Below, piece after piece: positions 7,949 to 16,913 of a DNA stretch of 64,000 nt. Position numbers and translations under genes: made by a program. The DNA is from Microbacterium sp. Root61 (GTDB lineage Bacteria; Actinomycetota; Actinomycetes; Actinomycetales; Microbacteriaceae), in NCBI RefSeq assembly GCF_001427525.1, contig NZ_LMGU01000002.1, forward strand, positions 83,768 through 147,767. The letters are read 5' to 3'. The notes under the pieces were generated by a model that saw nothing but the letters and a program-made list of their open reading frames with translations, was not told where the DNA came from and did not search any database. Within the stretch, counting starts at the first letter, position 1, and each line of letters opens with the position of its first letter.

Positions 7949-9421
7949 GTGACAGAGAACCGCGAGACCGAACTTCTGGCCAGTGTGCCCGATGGCCTCT
8001 TCATCGGCGGCGAGTGGGTCGCCGCGTCCGGAGACCGCACCCTGAAGGTCTACGACCCGGCCACCGGCGACGTCATCAAGACGATCGCGGATGCCTCGCC
8101 CGAAGACGGCATGAAAGCGCTGGATGCCGCAGCCGAGGCCGCCGCATCGTGGGCGGCGACGCCGGCCCGCGTGCGCGGCGAGATCCTGCGTCGCGCGTTC
8201 GACCTGCTGCAGGAGCGCAAGGAGGACTTCGCCCTGCTGATGACGCTCGAGATGGGCAAGCCGCTGGCCGAGGCCCGCGGTGAGGTCGCGTACGGCGGCG
8301 AGTTCCTCCGCTGGTTCTCCGAAGAGGCGCCCCGGGTGCAGGGCCGCTACGGCGCGAACCCCGAGGGCACCGGCCGGATGATCGTGTCGCAGCATCCCGT
8401 CGGGCCGTGCTTCCTCATCACTCCGTGGAACTTCCCGCTGGCCATGGCGACGCGCAAGATCGCGCCCGCGCTGGCCGCAGGCTGCACCGTGGTCATCAAG
8501 CCGGCCGAACTCACTCCGCTCACGACCCTGCTGTTCGCGAAGCTGCTGCAGGATGCCGGCCTGCCCAAGGGCGTCGTCAACGTGTTCTCCACGTCCACCT
8601 CCGGCGCGGTGTCCGGCCCGATCATCGCGGACCCCCGCCTGCGCAAGCTCTCGTTCACCGGCTCCACGCCGGTCGGGCAGAAGCTGCTGCAGCAGGCATC
8701 GGTCAACGTGCTGCGCACCTCGATGGAGCTCGGCGGCAACGCCCCGTTCGTCGTGTTCGACGACGCCGACCTCGACAAGGCCGTGGAGGGCGCGATCGCC
8801 GCGAAGTTCCGCAACATCGGACAGGCGTGCACCGCGGCCAACCGCTTCATCGTGCACCGCTCCGTCGCCGACGAGTTCGCCCGTCGGGTCACCGAGCGCG
8901 TACAGGGCTTCGCGACCGGTCGCGGCACCGAGGACGGCGTCACCATCGGACCCCTCATCAACGAGGCGGCCGTGGAGAAGGCCTCCTCGCTCGTGCAGGA
9001 TGCGGTCGCCCGCGGCGCCGTCGTCACCACGGGGGGCGCACGCGTCGAGCGCGCCGGCACGTTCTACGAGGCGACCGTCCTCACCGACGTCCGGCCGGGC
9101 AGCGACATCCTCCGCGAGGAGATCTTCGGGCCGGTCCTCGCGATCGTCCCGTTCGACGACGAGGACGAGGCCGTGCGCCTGGCCAACGACACCGAGTACG
9201 GACTGGTCTCGTACGTCTACACCGAGAGCCTGTCGCGCGGTCAGCGCATGATCGAGCGCCTCGAGACCGGGATGATGGGCCTCAACGTCGGCGTCGTCTC
9301 GAACGCGGCGGCACCGTTCGGCGGCTGGAAGCTCTCCGGCCTCGGCCGCGAAGGCGGCGCAGAAGGCATCCACGAGTACCTGCAGACCAAGTACACGCTG
9401 ACGGCCAACCCGTTCGCGTGA
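7949..9421 (+). CDS. Aldehyde dehydrogenase, succinate-semialdehyde dehydrogenase-like
   Basis: 490 residues. It oxidises an aldehyde to the acid with NAD(P)+. Landmarks: PVGPCFLITPWNFPLAMATRKIAPALAAG (cofactor domain; shown as blocks CFLITPWNFPLAM), the LSFTGSTPVG motif, catalytic Glu in MELGGNAPF, catalytic Cys in NIGQACTAANRF, and EEIFGPVLAIV near the C-terminus. It groups with GabD-like enzymes by eye; the aldehyde cannot be read from sequence. I chose GTG 7949 because GAGGGAG lies 6 bases upstream; an ATG at 7916 would add 11 residues without a ribosome site. Context suggests it oxidises the aldehyde made by the ThDP decarboxylase. Confidence 0.88.
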   Translation: MTENRETELLASVPDGLFIGGEWVAASGDRTLKVYDPATGDVIKTIADASPEDGMKALDAAAEAAASWAATPARVRGEILRRAFDLLQERKEDFALLMTLEMGKPLAEARGEVAYGGEFLRWFSEEAPRVQGRYGANPEGTGRMIVSQHPVGPCFLITPWNFPLAMATRKIAPALAAGCTVVIKPAELTPLTTLLFAKLLQDAGLPKGVVNVFSTSTSGAVSGPIIADPRLRKLSFTGSTPVGQKLLQQASVNVLRTSMELGGNAPFVVFDDADLDKAVEGAIAAKFRNIGQACTAANRFIVHRSVADEFARRVTERVQGFATGRGTEDGVTIGPLINEAAVEKASSLVQDAVARGAVVTTGGARVERAGTFYEATVLTDVRPGSDILREEIFGPVLAIVPFDDEDEAVRLANDTEYGLVSYVYTESLSRGQRMIERLETGMMGLNVGVVSNAAAPFGGWKLSGLGREGGAEGIHEYLQTKYTLTANPFA

Positions 9422-9462
9422 CCCTCTGAGGAGGCGCATGCCGTGGGGCCACTGGGCCCACG

Positions 9463-9495
9463 CGCCCAGAGGCTCCGCGCAGCGCGGAGAGGGCG
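9463..9495 (+). terminator. Hairpin terminator after aldehyde dehydrogenase gene
   Basis: A GC-rich stem with inner arms CTCCGCGC (9473-9480) and GCGCGGAG (9482-9489) and outer arms CGCCC / GGGCG. There is no clear T-run. It lies 41 bases after the stop and just before the -10 of the next gene. Confidence 0.5.
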
Positions 9496-9512
9496 TGGGG
9501 ACATCCGCCTCC

Positions 9513-9518
9513 TAGGAT
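9513..9518 (+). promoter_or_regulatory. -10 hexamer TAGGAT, leaderless start of DUF202 gene
   Basis: TAGGAT ends 6 bases before ATG 9525, which places the transcription start on or next to the start codon. No -35 match is evident. Confidence 0.55.
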
Positions 9519-9524
9519 CGAGGC

Positions 9525-9884
9525 ATGACGGACAACCGCTTCCCCCGCTCGGTCTACGGCGCGGGCAGCGAGCCGGATCCGCGCTTCAGCCTCGCCAACG
9601 AACGGACCTTCCTCGCCTGGATCCGCACGGCGCTCGCGCTGGTCGCGGTCGGCGTCGGGGTGGAGGCGCTCGCCCTCCCGATCCACCCGGTGCTGCGCTT
9701 CATCGCCGCCGTCGCCTTCGTGCTCCTGGCCGTGCTGGCCGCCGTGCACGCCTGGCTGTCGTGGCGGGCGAACGAACGGTCGATGCGGCTCGGCCGGGCA
9801 CTGTCGGGCCAGACCGTCTCGCTGGTGCTGGTCATCGGCGTGGTGCTGGCCACCGGACTGATCGCCGTCGGCATGTTCCTATGA
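9525..9884 (+). CDS. YidH/DUF202 family membrane protein (first of a pair)
   Basis: 119 residues with the DUF202 signature [29 protein letters not shown] (blocks [15 protein letters not shown]), followed by two more hydrophobic segments (about residues 50-70 and 95-118), so three membrane helices. The function of DUF202 proteins is unknown. The -10 hexamer abuts the ATG, indicating a leaderless mRNA. The stop overlaps the start of the second DUF202 gene by 4 bases (ATGA), so the two are co-translated and may form a heteromer. Confidence 0.85.
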   Translation: MTDNRFPRSVYGAGSEPDPRFSLANERTFLAWIRTALALVAVGVGVEALALPIHPVLRFIAAVAFVLLAVLAAVHAWLSWRANERSMRLGRALSGQTVSLVLVIGVVLATGLIAVGMFL

Positions 9885-10237
9885 GCAGCGTTCCGGCGGA
9901 CGCCGATCCGCCGTTCGACGAGGGACTGCAAGTCGAGCGGACGCTGCTCGCATGGCGGCGCACGTGTCTCGCGCTGGCGGTCGGCAACGCGATCGCGATC
10001 CGATACCTGACCGAGGCGCTGGGGCTGGTGGCGGCGCTGGTCGGCGTCATCGGGCTGGTGCTCTCGGCGGTCGCCTGGATCCTTTGCACGGTGCGCTATC
10101 GCCGCGTGCACCGCGGGCTCGTGCGTGAGGCGGTCCTCGTCTCGGACGGCCGCCTGCCCGCGATGCTCGCCGGATCCGTGCTCGCGGCGACCCTCGCCGG
10201 CGTCGTGATCATCTTCGTGCTCTGGCGGCCCTGGTAG
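9881..10237 (+). CDS. DUF202 family membrane protein (second of a pair)
   Basis: 118 residues. It shares the DUF202 core as [20 protein letters not shown] with its partner, but is otherwise diverged. Three hydrophobic segments are visible (about residues 27-45, 50-70, 95-115). ATG 9881 overlaps the upstream stop. Tandem short DUF202 genes recur in actinobacteria; no biochemical role is established and none is proposed here. Confidence 0.83.
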   Translation: MSSVPADADPPFDEGLQVERTLLAWRRTCLALAVGNAIAIRYLTEALGLVAALVGVIGLVLSAVAWILCTVRYRRVHRGLVREAVLVSDGRLPAMLAGSVLAATLAGVVIIFVLWRPW

Positions 10238-10277
10238 CGATGATCCATCGCGGACCGAGGATGTCCGCATCCCGCGG

Positions 10278-10283
10278 CATGAT
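10278..10283 (+). promoter_or_regulatory. -10-like hexamer CATGAT, leaderless start
   Basis: CATGAT is followed by 6 bases and then GTG 10290, the same geometry as other leaderless genes in this window. Confidence 0.4.
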
Positions 10284-10289
10284 GGCACC

Positions 10290-11363
10290 GTGAACACGAC
10301 CATCGAGCGACGCCTGCGCTCGCACCGGCTGTCCGCCCCCGCGCCGAGCATCGCGGAGGCCGCGATGCACATGCTCGCGACACAGGGGCAGGAGTTCTGG
10401 GGAGGTCGCTGGGCACTGGCCGCCCGCACCCGCGGCACACCCACCGTCTCCGACGTCGACGCCGCATTCGACCGCGGTGAGATCGTGCGTTCGTGGACGA
10501 TGCGCGGCACCATCCACGTCATCCCCGCGCGCGATCTGGCGTGGGTGCTGTCGATCACCGGCGAGCGGCAGCTGCGTAGCGCCGCCGCCACCCACCGCGC
10601 CGAGGGCATCGACGAGGCCGAGATCGCGCGCGCCGAACGTGCCGTGCGCGCCGCGCTCGGCGGTGGAAACCGCCTCGCCCGCAAAGAACTGTTCGACGTG
10701 CTCGAAGGCGCGGGGATATCCACCGCGGGGCAGCGCGGCTACCACCTGCTCGTCTCGCTCTCCATCCGCGGCGTCGTGTGCCAAGGACCGGTCGTCGCGC
10801 GCGAGGGGGGACCGAGTCGCGAGCAGTACATCGTGCTCTCCGAGGAGTGGCTGCGGGATGCCGCCTCCCCGGCCGATCCGCTCGCCGAGATGTTCGTCCG
10901 CTTCATCGCCTCGCACGGTCCGGCGGGCGCGCGCGACTTCGCCTGGTGGTCGGGGCTGCCCCTCGGAATGGCGCGCACGGCCGAGGCCGCGGCATCCGAT
11001 CGTCTCGTGCAGGTCGCCGACGACCCGGAACCCGCCTACGTCGCCGCCGGCCCCGCGTTGCGGCGCACGCCCGGAGCGCCCGAGGTGATCGCCCTGCCGC
11101 CGTTCGAGGAGTACTTCATCTCGTACAAGGACCGCACGGTCGCCCTGGCTCCGGAGTTCCTCCGGCACGTCGGACCGAGCCTCAACGGCATCGTCAAGCC
11201 GATCCTCGTCGCCCGCGGCGAGATCGTCGGGACGTGGAAGCGCTCGGTCGCGGTCGGCCGGCACGTCGATGACCCCGTGCCGGATCTGTTCGACTCGGAG
11301 CTGGCCACGGACGCCGAGATCGGGGCCGCACTCGAGCGCTACCGCCGCTTCATCACGGGTTGA
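10290..11363 (+). CDS. Winged-helix DNA-binding protein, AlkZ-like (HTH_42 family)
   Basis: 357 residues of the family that contains AlkZ/YcaQ DNA glycosylases (tandem winged helices). Conserved features: an early QGQEFWGGRWALAART block (about residues 34-50), SWTMRGTIHVIPARDLAWVL (about 63-82), and a C-terminal VALPPFEEYFISYKDR. AlkZ uses a Gln-x-Gln motif for catalysis on crosslinked or alkylated bases; here QGQ sits in the comparable early position, but I cannot confirm alignment. It may be a repair enzyme or a non-catalytic relative. It starts with GTG and converges on ramB with 12 bp between stops. Confidence 0.8.
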   Translation: MNTTIERRLRSHRLSAPAPSIAEAAMHMLATQGQEFWGGRWALAARTRGTPTVSDVDAAFDRGEIVRSWTMRGTIHVIPARDLAWVLSITGERQLRSAAATHRAEGIDEAEIARAERAVRAALGGGNRLARKELFDVLEGAGISTAGQRGYHLLVSLSIRGVVCQGPVVAREGGPSREQYIVLSEEWLRDAASPADPLAEMFVRFIASHGPAGARDFAWWSGLPLGMARTAEAAASDRLVQVADDPEPAYVAAGPALRRTPGAPEVIALPPFEEYFISYKDRTVALAPEFLRHVGPSLNGIVKPILVARGEIVGTWKRSVAVGRHVDDPVPDLFDSELATDAEIGAALERYRRFITG

Positions 11364-11375
11364 CCCGCACGAGGC

Positions 11376-12818
11376 TCACTCCTCGGCGTGCCGCTCCAGG
11401 AACGAGTACACCTCGTTGTCGTCGACTCCGGGGAACGCGCCGCGGGGAAGCGGGGAGAACATGTGCATGTGCACCCGGGCGCTCGGCCAGGCCTTCCCGT
11501 CCCACCGCGCGGCGACGTCGGTCGCCGGTCGACGGCAGCACGACTCGTCGGGGCAGGTCGAGGTCGCGCGCTTCTGCGTCTCGCGGCCGCGGAACCACTT
11601 CGCGTCGTCGAACGGCACGCCGACGGTGACGGAGAACTCTCCGGCATCCGTCGCCCCCGTCTGCGTCGAGCACCAGAAGGTGCCGGCCGGAGTATCGGTG
11701 TACTGGTAGTGCTCGGTCGTGCGGTTCTGCTCGCCGAACGCGGAGCGCGCCGACCACTTTCGGCAGACGATCTGACCCTCGACCGAGCCGGTGACATCCA
11801 TCGGCACCGGGAGGTCGTCGTTCTCGTAGACGCGCGTGATGGCTCCCGCGCCGTCGACGCGGAGGAAGTGCAGCGGGATGCCGAAGTGGTGCGTGAGCAG
11901 GTTCGTCATGCGCATGCCGGCAGCCTCATGCGTCACGCCGAAGGCGTCGCGAAAGTCCTCCACGGCGAGGTCCCGGTCGCGCTTGGCCTGCGTGAGGAAC
12001 GCGACCGACGCCGTCTCGGGCATCAGGCAGCACGCGGCGTAGTAGTTGATCTCGAGCCGCTGCTGCAGGAAGTCGGCGTAGTCGGTCGGGCGCTGGTGGC
12101 CGAGCAGCCGGTGCGCCATCGCCTGCAGCGCCATCGAGCGCAGGCCGTGTCCGCCCGGGATCGAGGCCGGCGGCAGGTAGATGCGCCCGTTCTCGAGGTC
12201 GGTGACCGAGCGTGCCGAATGGGGCAGGTCGCTGACGTACAGCAGTTCGAAGCCGAGCTGCTCGGCCATGATGCTCACCGTGCGGTGCGTCAGGGCTCCC
12301 GAGACGTGCCCGGCCGACTTCAGCTGCTTCTCGGCGAGCTTCTCGATCTCGGCGAGGTAGTTGTCGTGCTCGCGCATGCGCAGCCGCAGCTCGGTGTTGG
12401 CCCGCCGCGCCTCCTCCGGGGTCGCGATCGTCTCGCGTTCGCGGCGCTGCAGCTCGCGGTGCAGCCCGAGCACGGACTCGATCGTCTCGTCGCTCATGCC
12501 CTTGGTGATCTTTACGGGCGCGACGCCGAGCTGGCGGAACACGTTGCTGGACTGGGCGCGGGCGAGCTCGATCTCCAGTGCCGCGCGCCGGTTCGGCGGC
12601 TCGGTCGAGAGGAGGTCGGTCACGTCGATCCCGGTGGCCGCCGCGATCGCCTGGAGGAGCGAAAGCTTGGGCTCGCGCTTGCCGTTCTCGATCAGGCTCA
12701 GCTGGCTGCCGGCGACCCCGACCAGCTCTCCCAGCTCGTCGAGCGTGAATCCGTGCGACACACGCTGATGACGGATGCGGTGACCCAGGGTCGACAGCTC
12801 GAGGGAGGTGGCAGGCAT
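11376..12818 (-). CDS. ramB: RamB/ScfR-type XRE regulator of acetate/short-chain fatty acid metabolism
   Basis: 480 residues. The N-terminal XRE helix-turn-helix reads [39 protein letters not shown] (residues about 11-50). The middle is an ImmA/IrrE-like domain ([18 protein letters not shown]). The C-terminal DUF2083-type region has a conserved Cys cluster [17 protein letters not shown]. Length and layout match RamB of corynebacteria and related ScfR proteins, which control acetate, propionate and glyoxylate-cycle genes. It is divergent from pckG across 119 bp, so pckG is a likely target. A TAACAT hexamer ends 6 bases before ATG 12818, implying a leaderless mRNA. Confidence 0.88.
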   Translation of the reverse strand: MPATSLELSTLGHRIRHQRVSHGFTLDELGELVGVAGSQLSLIENGKREPKLSLLQAIAAATGIDVTDLLSTEPPNRRAALEIELARAQSSNVFRQLGVAPVKITKGMSDETIESVLGLHRELQRRERETIATPEEARRANTELRLRMREHDNYLAEIEKLAEKQLKSAGHVSGALTHRTVSIMAEQLGFELLYVSDLPHSARSVTDLENGRIYLPPASIPGGHGLRSMALQAMAHRLLGHQRPTDYADFLQQRLEINYYAACCLMPETASVAFLTQAKRDRDLAVEDFRDAFGVTHEAAGMRMTNLLTHHFGIPLHFLRVDGAGAITRVYENDDLPVPMDVTGSVEGQIVCRKWSARSAFGEQNRTTEHYQYTDTPAGTFWCSTQTGATDAGEFSVTVGVPFDDAKWFRGRETQKRATSTCPDESCCRRPATDVAARWDGKAWPSARVHMHMFSPLPRGAFPGVDDNEVYSFLERHAEE

Positions 12819-12937
12819 TCCTTGATGTTATCGAAAGAATCGAGGATCTTGACACCACGAGTCCGAGCAAACTGCCCGAAAGGCGCGGGAAAGTAGAGAG
12901 GAACACAGATCTGACGCCAATCGAGGAGGAACAGATC
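12819..12937. promoter_or_regulatory. Shared ramB-pckG promoter region
   Basis: Minus strand: TAACAT (12830 to 12825) 6 bases ahead of the ramB ATG. Plus strand: TTGACA at 12849-12854 as a possible pckG -35, without a convincing -10 at normal distance. AGGAGG at 12924-12929 is the pckG ribosome site. GCAAACTG at 12867-12874 partly resembles the corynebacterial RamB half-site in reverse, too weak to call. The two promoters would face away from a common core, so one bound regulator could affect both. Confidence 0.5.
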
Positions 12938-14827
12938 ATGGCTTTGGCCGACATTTTCACCCGTCCCATCACTCTGCCCGGCGGCTCCGCGCAGCCCGCG
13001 GCCCGCACGTTCGGCGAGCGCCCGCAGGAGAGCGGCGACGCCATGGCCGAGCTGTATGCATGGGTGGACGAGATCGCTGCGCTGACGCAGCCCGCTCGCA
13101 TCCACTGGGTGGACGGCTCGCGCGCCGAGAACGACGCCCTGCTGCGTGAGATGGTCGACGAGGGCAAGCTCATCAAGCTCAACCCCGAGTGGCGTCCCGG
13201 CTCGTACCTGGCCCGTTCGCACCCGAGCGATGTCGCCCGCACCGAGGGGCGCACCTTCATCGCCTCCGAGCGCGAAGAGGACGCCGGTCCCACGAACAAC
13301 TGGGCCGACCCGGCCGAGATGCGCGTCACCATGAGCGAGATCTTCGAAGGCTCGATGCGGGGCCGCACGATGTACGTCGTGCCCTTCTCCATGGGCGCGG
13401 TCGGCGGACCCCTGTCGCACATCGGCGTGCAGGTGACCGACAGCGCCTACGCGGTGACCTCGATCGGCATCATGACGCACGTCGGCTCGGCTGTGCTGCG
13501 CGAGATCGCCGGTGGCGCGCACTGGGTCAAGACCGTGCACTCGGTCGGTGCGCCGCTGGCACCGGGGGAGCAGGATGCCGCGTGGCCCTGCAACGACGAG
13601 AAGTACATCGTGCACTACCCGGACACGCTCGAGGTCTGGTCGTTCGGATCCGGCTACGGCGGCAACGCCATCCTGGCCAAGAAGTGCTTCGCGTTGCGCA
13701 TCGCCTCGGTGATCGGCCGCAACGAGGGCTGGCTCGCCGAGCACATGCTGCTGATCCGCGTCATCGACCCGGCCGGCCGCGCGTACCACGTCGCCGCCGC
13801 GTTCCCGTCGGCGTGCGGCAAGACGAACCTCGCGATGCTGCGCCCGACGATCCCCGGCTGGCGCGTCGAGACGCTCGGCGACGACATCGCGTGGCTCCGT
13901 CCCGGCGAGGACGGCCGCCTGTGGGCGATCAACCCCGAGGCCGGCTTCTTCGGCGTCGCGCCCGGCACCGGTGAGACGACCAACGTCACCGCGGTCGAGA
14001 CGCTGTGGGGCAACACGATCTTCACGAACGTCGCACTGCGCCCCGACGGCGACGTGTGGTGGGAGGGTCTGACCGACGAGGCTCCGGCCGAGCTCACCGA
14101 CTGGGAGGGCAAGCCCTGGACCCCCGCATCCGGTCGTCCCGCCGCGCACCCGAACTCGCGCTTCACCGTGGCGGCGGCCCAGTGCCCGCAGATCGCGCCG
14201 GACTGGGATGCCCCCGAGGGTGTGCCGCTGGACGCAATCCTGTTCGGCGGCCGACGTGCCACCAACGTCCCGCTCGTGGTCGAGGCCACGGACTGGACGC
14301 ACGGCGTCTTCCTCGGCTCGAACATCTCGTCGGAGCGGACCGCCGCAGCCGAAGGCACGGTCGGCGAGCTGCGTCGTGATCCGTTCGCGATGCTCCCGTT
14401 CTGCGGCTACAACATGGCCGACTACTTCGGGCACTGGCTCAAGGTCGGGCAGAAGCTGCGCTTCGACCGCGCGCCGCGCATCTTCCAGGTGAACTGGTTC
14501 CGCAAGGGTTCGGACGGACGCTTCCTGTGGCCCGGCTTCGGCGACAACTCGCGCGTCATCGACTGGATCATCCGTCGCATCGACGGCGAGGTCGGCGCGA
14601 TCGACAGCCCGATCGGGCGTCTGCCCAAGACGGAGGACCTCGACCTCGACGGCATCGACGTCTCGGCGGCCGACCTCGAGGAGCTCTTCGCGGTCGACCC
14701 GGAGATGTGGACGCAGGAGGCCGACCTCACCGAGGAGTTCTACGCGACCTTCGACGGCCGTGTCCCCGCCGCACTCCAGTCCGAGCTGTCCGCGCTCCGC
14801 TACCGCCTAAAGACCGCGCAGCAGTAG
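12938..14827 (+). CDS. pckG: Phosphoenolpyruvate carboxykinase, GTP-dependent
   Basis: 629 residues, the normal size for the GTP-type enzyme. It converts oxaloacetate and GTP to PEP, CO2 and GDP, the entry step of gluconeogenesis. Signature motifs: the kinase-1a/P-loop block [13 protein letters not shown] (about residues 288-300), [13 protein letters not shown] substrate-binding loop, WALNPE-like [15 protein letters not shown], and NWFRKG near residue 515. AGGAGG with an 8-base spacer precedes ATG 12938. It lies divergent to ramB, in line with control by acetate or fatty acid status, and ends before a very long hairpin. Confidence 0.97.
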   Translation: MALADIFTRPITLPGGSAQPAARTFGERPQESGDAMAELYAWVDEIAALTQPARIHWVDGSRAENDALLREMVDEGKLIKLNPEWRPGSYLARSHPSDVARTEGRTFIASEREEDAGPTNNWADPAEMRVTMSEIFEGSMRGRTMYVVPFSMGAVGGPLSHIGVQVTDSAYAVTSIGIMTHVGSAVLREIAGGAHWVKTVHSVGAPLAPGEQDAAWPCNDEKYIVHYPDTLEVWSFGSGYGGNAILAKKCFALRIASVIGRNEGWLAEHMLLIRVIDPAGRAYHVAAAFPSACGKTNLAMLRPTIPGWRVETLGDDIAWLRPGEDGRLWAINPEAGFFGVAPGTGETTNVTAVETLWGNTIFTNVALRPDGDVWWEGLTDEAPAELTDWEGKPWTPASGRPAAHPNSRFTVAAAQCPQIAPDWDAPEGVPLDAILFGGRRATNVPLVVEATDWTHGVFLGSNISSERTAAAEGTVGELRRDPFAMLPFCGYNMADYFGHWLKVGQKLRFDRAPRIFQVNWFRKGSDGRFLWPGFGDNSRVIDWIIRRIDGEVGAIDSPIGRLPKTEDLDLDGIDVSAADLEELFAVDPEMWTQEADLTEEFYATFDGRVPAALQSELSALRYRLKTAQQ

Positions 14828-14833
14828 CACCGA

Positions 14834-14899
14834 CCCGCGAGCTCACAAAAACGGCACGCAAACCCTCGGGTTTGCGTGCCGCTTTTGTGAGCTCGCGGG
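14834..14899. terminator. 32-bp inverted repeat, bidirectional terminator
   Basis: Arms 14834-14865 and 14868-14899 are reverse complements over 32 bp with a single mismatch, leaving a 2-base nominal loop. The arms contain ACAAAAA and TTTTGT tracts, so either strand gives a stem with a U-rich portion. It fills the 81 bp between convergent pckG and the ABC exporter gene, whose stop is only 10 bp away. Confidence 0.85.
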
Positions 14900-14908
14900 A
14901 CGTGCCGG

Positions 14909-16879
14909 TCAGACCAGGAGCTGGTGCTTCGCGAGGTCGCGGTAGAGGGGCGTGGAGGCGACCAGCTCGGAGTGCGTGCCCTGACCGACGACGCGGCCAT
15001 GGTCGAGCACGACGATGAGGTCACTGTCCACCACGGTCGAGAGGCGGTGGGCGATCACGATCAGCGTGCGGCCGGTCGACACCTCGTCGAGGGCATCGCG
15101 CATCCGCTGCTCGTTGAGACCGTCCAGCGAGGAGGTCGACTCGTCCAGGAGCAGGATAGGCGGCGCGGCCAGCAGCGCCCGCGCGATCGCGAGGCGCTGA
15201 CGTTCACCGCCGGAGAGCATCACGCCGCTCTCGCCGACCTGCGCGTTCACGCCGAGCGGGCTGCGCTCGAGCACCTCGGTCAGGTTCACCGCGTGCAGCA
15301 CGCGCTCGCAGTCGGCATCGGATGCCTCGGGGGAGGCCAGCCGCAGGTTGTCGGCGATCGTCCCGGCCAGGGTCGGGGCATCCTGTTCCACGTAGCCGAG
15401 CTGCGCGCGCAGCTCCTCGCGCGGGAGCGTGCGCACGTCGCGTCCGTCGAGGAGGATCGCGCCTTCGGTCGGGTCGTAGAACCGCTCGATCAACGCGAGT
15501 GTCGTGCTTTTGCCCGCGCCGGACGGACCGACCAGCGCCACCCGGGCCCCGCGCGGCACGCGGAACGAGACGCCGTGCAGCACCCCGGCGGTCTCGGACG
15601 TCACCGCATCCGGTGTCGCGTCATCCGTCACTGTTGCGATCGCCGTCGTGGACGGCTCGAGGTGCACGCTCTCCAGCACCCGCACGGCTTCGGCCTCGGC
15701 TGCGGCCCGCGCCGCGACGACGTTCTCGGGGTAGGCGAAGTGCACGTCGGCGAACTCGATGGCGGCGGCCGGCTCCGCGGTGGGCGCAGCGGCAGCGGCG
15801 ACCTGCGCGGCGATGGCGGCATCATCCTGCGCCTCGGTCGGGAGGTCCAGGACCTCCTGGATGCGCCCCAGCGCGCCCAGCGCCTGGTTGACCGAGGTGA
15901 TCGCGCCGAACGTCGAGCCGAGCGGCGCGATCAGCATGAACAGGAACATCACGAACGTGACGAGGTCGGCGACCGTGATGGCTTCGGATGCCACGCGGTA
16001 GCCGCCGACGCCGAGCACCACCAGCAGCGACACCTGCAGGGCGACGCTCGCGACCGGCACGACCAGGGCCGACACCTTCGCGATGCGCACGCCCACGGTG
16101 TAGGCCTCGCTCGCCAGTCCCGTCACCGCGTCGATTTCGCGCTCGGTGGCGCCGGCGGCGCGCACGGTCCGGATCGAGCCGACGGCCCGCTCGACACCCG
16201 AGGCCAGTTCGCCGACCTTGACCTGCTGCTCGGTCGATGCGGTGCGGATGCGTCCGCTCAGCAGCACCACGCCGACCACCGAGATGCCGATGACCAGCAC
16301 GATCAGCGCGAGCAGGATCGGGTCGATGATCGCCATCGCGATCAGGGCGCCGAGGAAGATGAGCACGTTGCCGACCGCGTCCGCGAGCCCCTGCGTGAGC
16401 ACGGCGTACAGCAGCGTCGTGTCGGTCCCGACGCGCGAGACGAGGTCGCCGGTGCGGCGCGCGTCGAACTCGCTGATCGGGAGGTGCAGGATGCGGGCGA
16501 TCAGCTTGCGCCGGCTGGAGTAGACGACGGCGGTGCCGGTGCGCTGCAGGAGGAAGTGCTGATATCCGCCGATGACGGATGCCACGACCACGAACCCGAC
16601 GAGAGCCCACACCAGCGCGCCGAGGGGCTGCTGCTCCTGAACCCGCGTGATGAGCTGGCCGACCAGCAGCGGCTGGGCGAGGGTCGCGATCGCGCCGAGG
16701 ATGCTGAGGATCGCCACGATGACGAGCACTCGCTTGTGCTCGAAGACGAACGGGAGCAGCTGACCCAGCGTGGCGCGGGGGCCCTCCGGCGGCGTGCGAC
16801 GAGACCCGCGGCGGGATCTCGGAGCCGGAGCCGGGGCCGGAGCTGTTGGGGCGGAGGGTTCGGGGGCAAGCGTGGACAT
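14909..16879 (-). CDS. ABC exporter, fused transmembrane and ATPase domains (MsbA/LmrA type)
   Basis: 656 residues. A basic Pro/Ala-rich N-terminus is followed by six membrane helices (about residues 48-340), with HLPISEFDARRTGDLVSRVGTD marking the coupling region. The ATPase domain has FAYP (A-loop, near 378), Walker A GPSGAGKST (near 450), signature VMLSGGERQRL, Walker B ILLLDEST and H-loop IAHRLS. Oddly, about 52 residues separate the A-loop FAYP from the following VSF strand, against about 10-12 in relatives; the extra Ala/Glu/Thr-rich segment is coded at about 15585-15735. It probably exports lipids or drugs as a homodimer. It follows the mini-HTH gene in the same direction. Confidence 0.9.
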   Translation of the reverse strand: MSTLAPEPSAPTAPAPAPAPRSRRGSRRTPPEGPRATLGQLLPFVFEHKRVLVIVAILSILGAIATLAQPLLVGQLITRVQEQQPLGALVWALVGFVVVASVIGGYQHFLLQRTGTAVVYSSRRKLIARILHLPISEFDARRTGDLVSRVGTDTTLLYAVLTQGLADAVGNVLIFLGALIAMAIIDPILLALIVLVIGISVVGVVLLSGRIRTASTEQQVKVGELASGVERAVGSIRTVRAAGATEREIDAVTGLASEAYTVGVRIAKVSALVVPVASVALQVSLLVVLGVGGYRVASEAITVADLVTFVMFLFMLIAPLGSTFGAITSVNQALGALGRIQEVLDLPTEAQDDAAIAAQVAAAAAPTAEPAAAIEFADVHFAYPENVVAARAAAEAEAVRVLESVHLEPSTTAIATVTDDATPDAVTSETAGVLHGVSFRVPRGARVALVGPSGAGKSTTLALIERFYDPTEGAILLDGRDVRTLPREELRAQLGYVEQDAPTLAGTIADNLRLASPEASDADCERVLHAVNLTEVLERSPLGVNAQVGESGVMLSGGERQRLAIARALLAAPPILLLDESTSSLDGLNEQRMRDALDEVSTGRTLIVIAHRLSTVVDSDLIVVLDHGRVVGQGTHSELVASTPLYRDLAKHQLLV

Positions 16880-16913
16880 GCGTGTTCCTTGCGATTGCGT
16901 GCGAGGGGGAAGG

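Noticed and set aside
12867..12874. Canonical RamB binding site
   Set aside because: Only a partial match (GCAAACTG) to the corynebacterial motif; could be chance.
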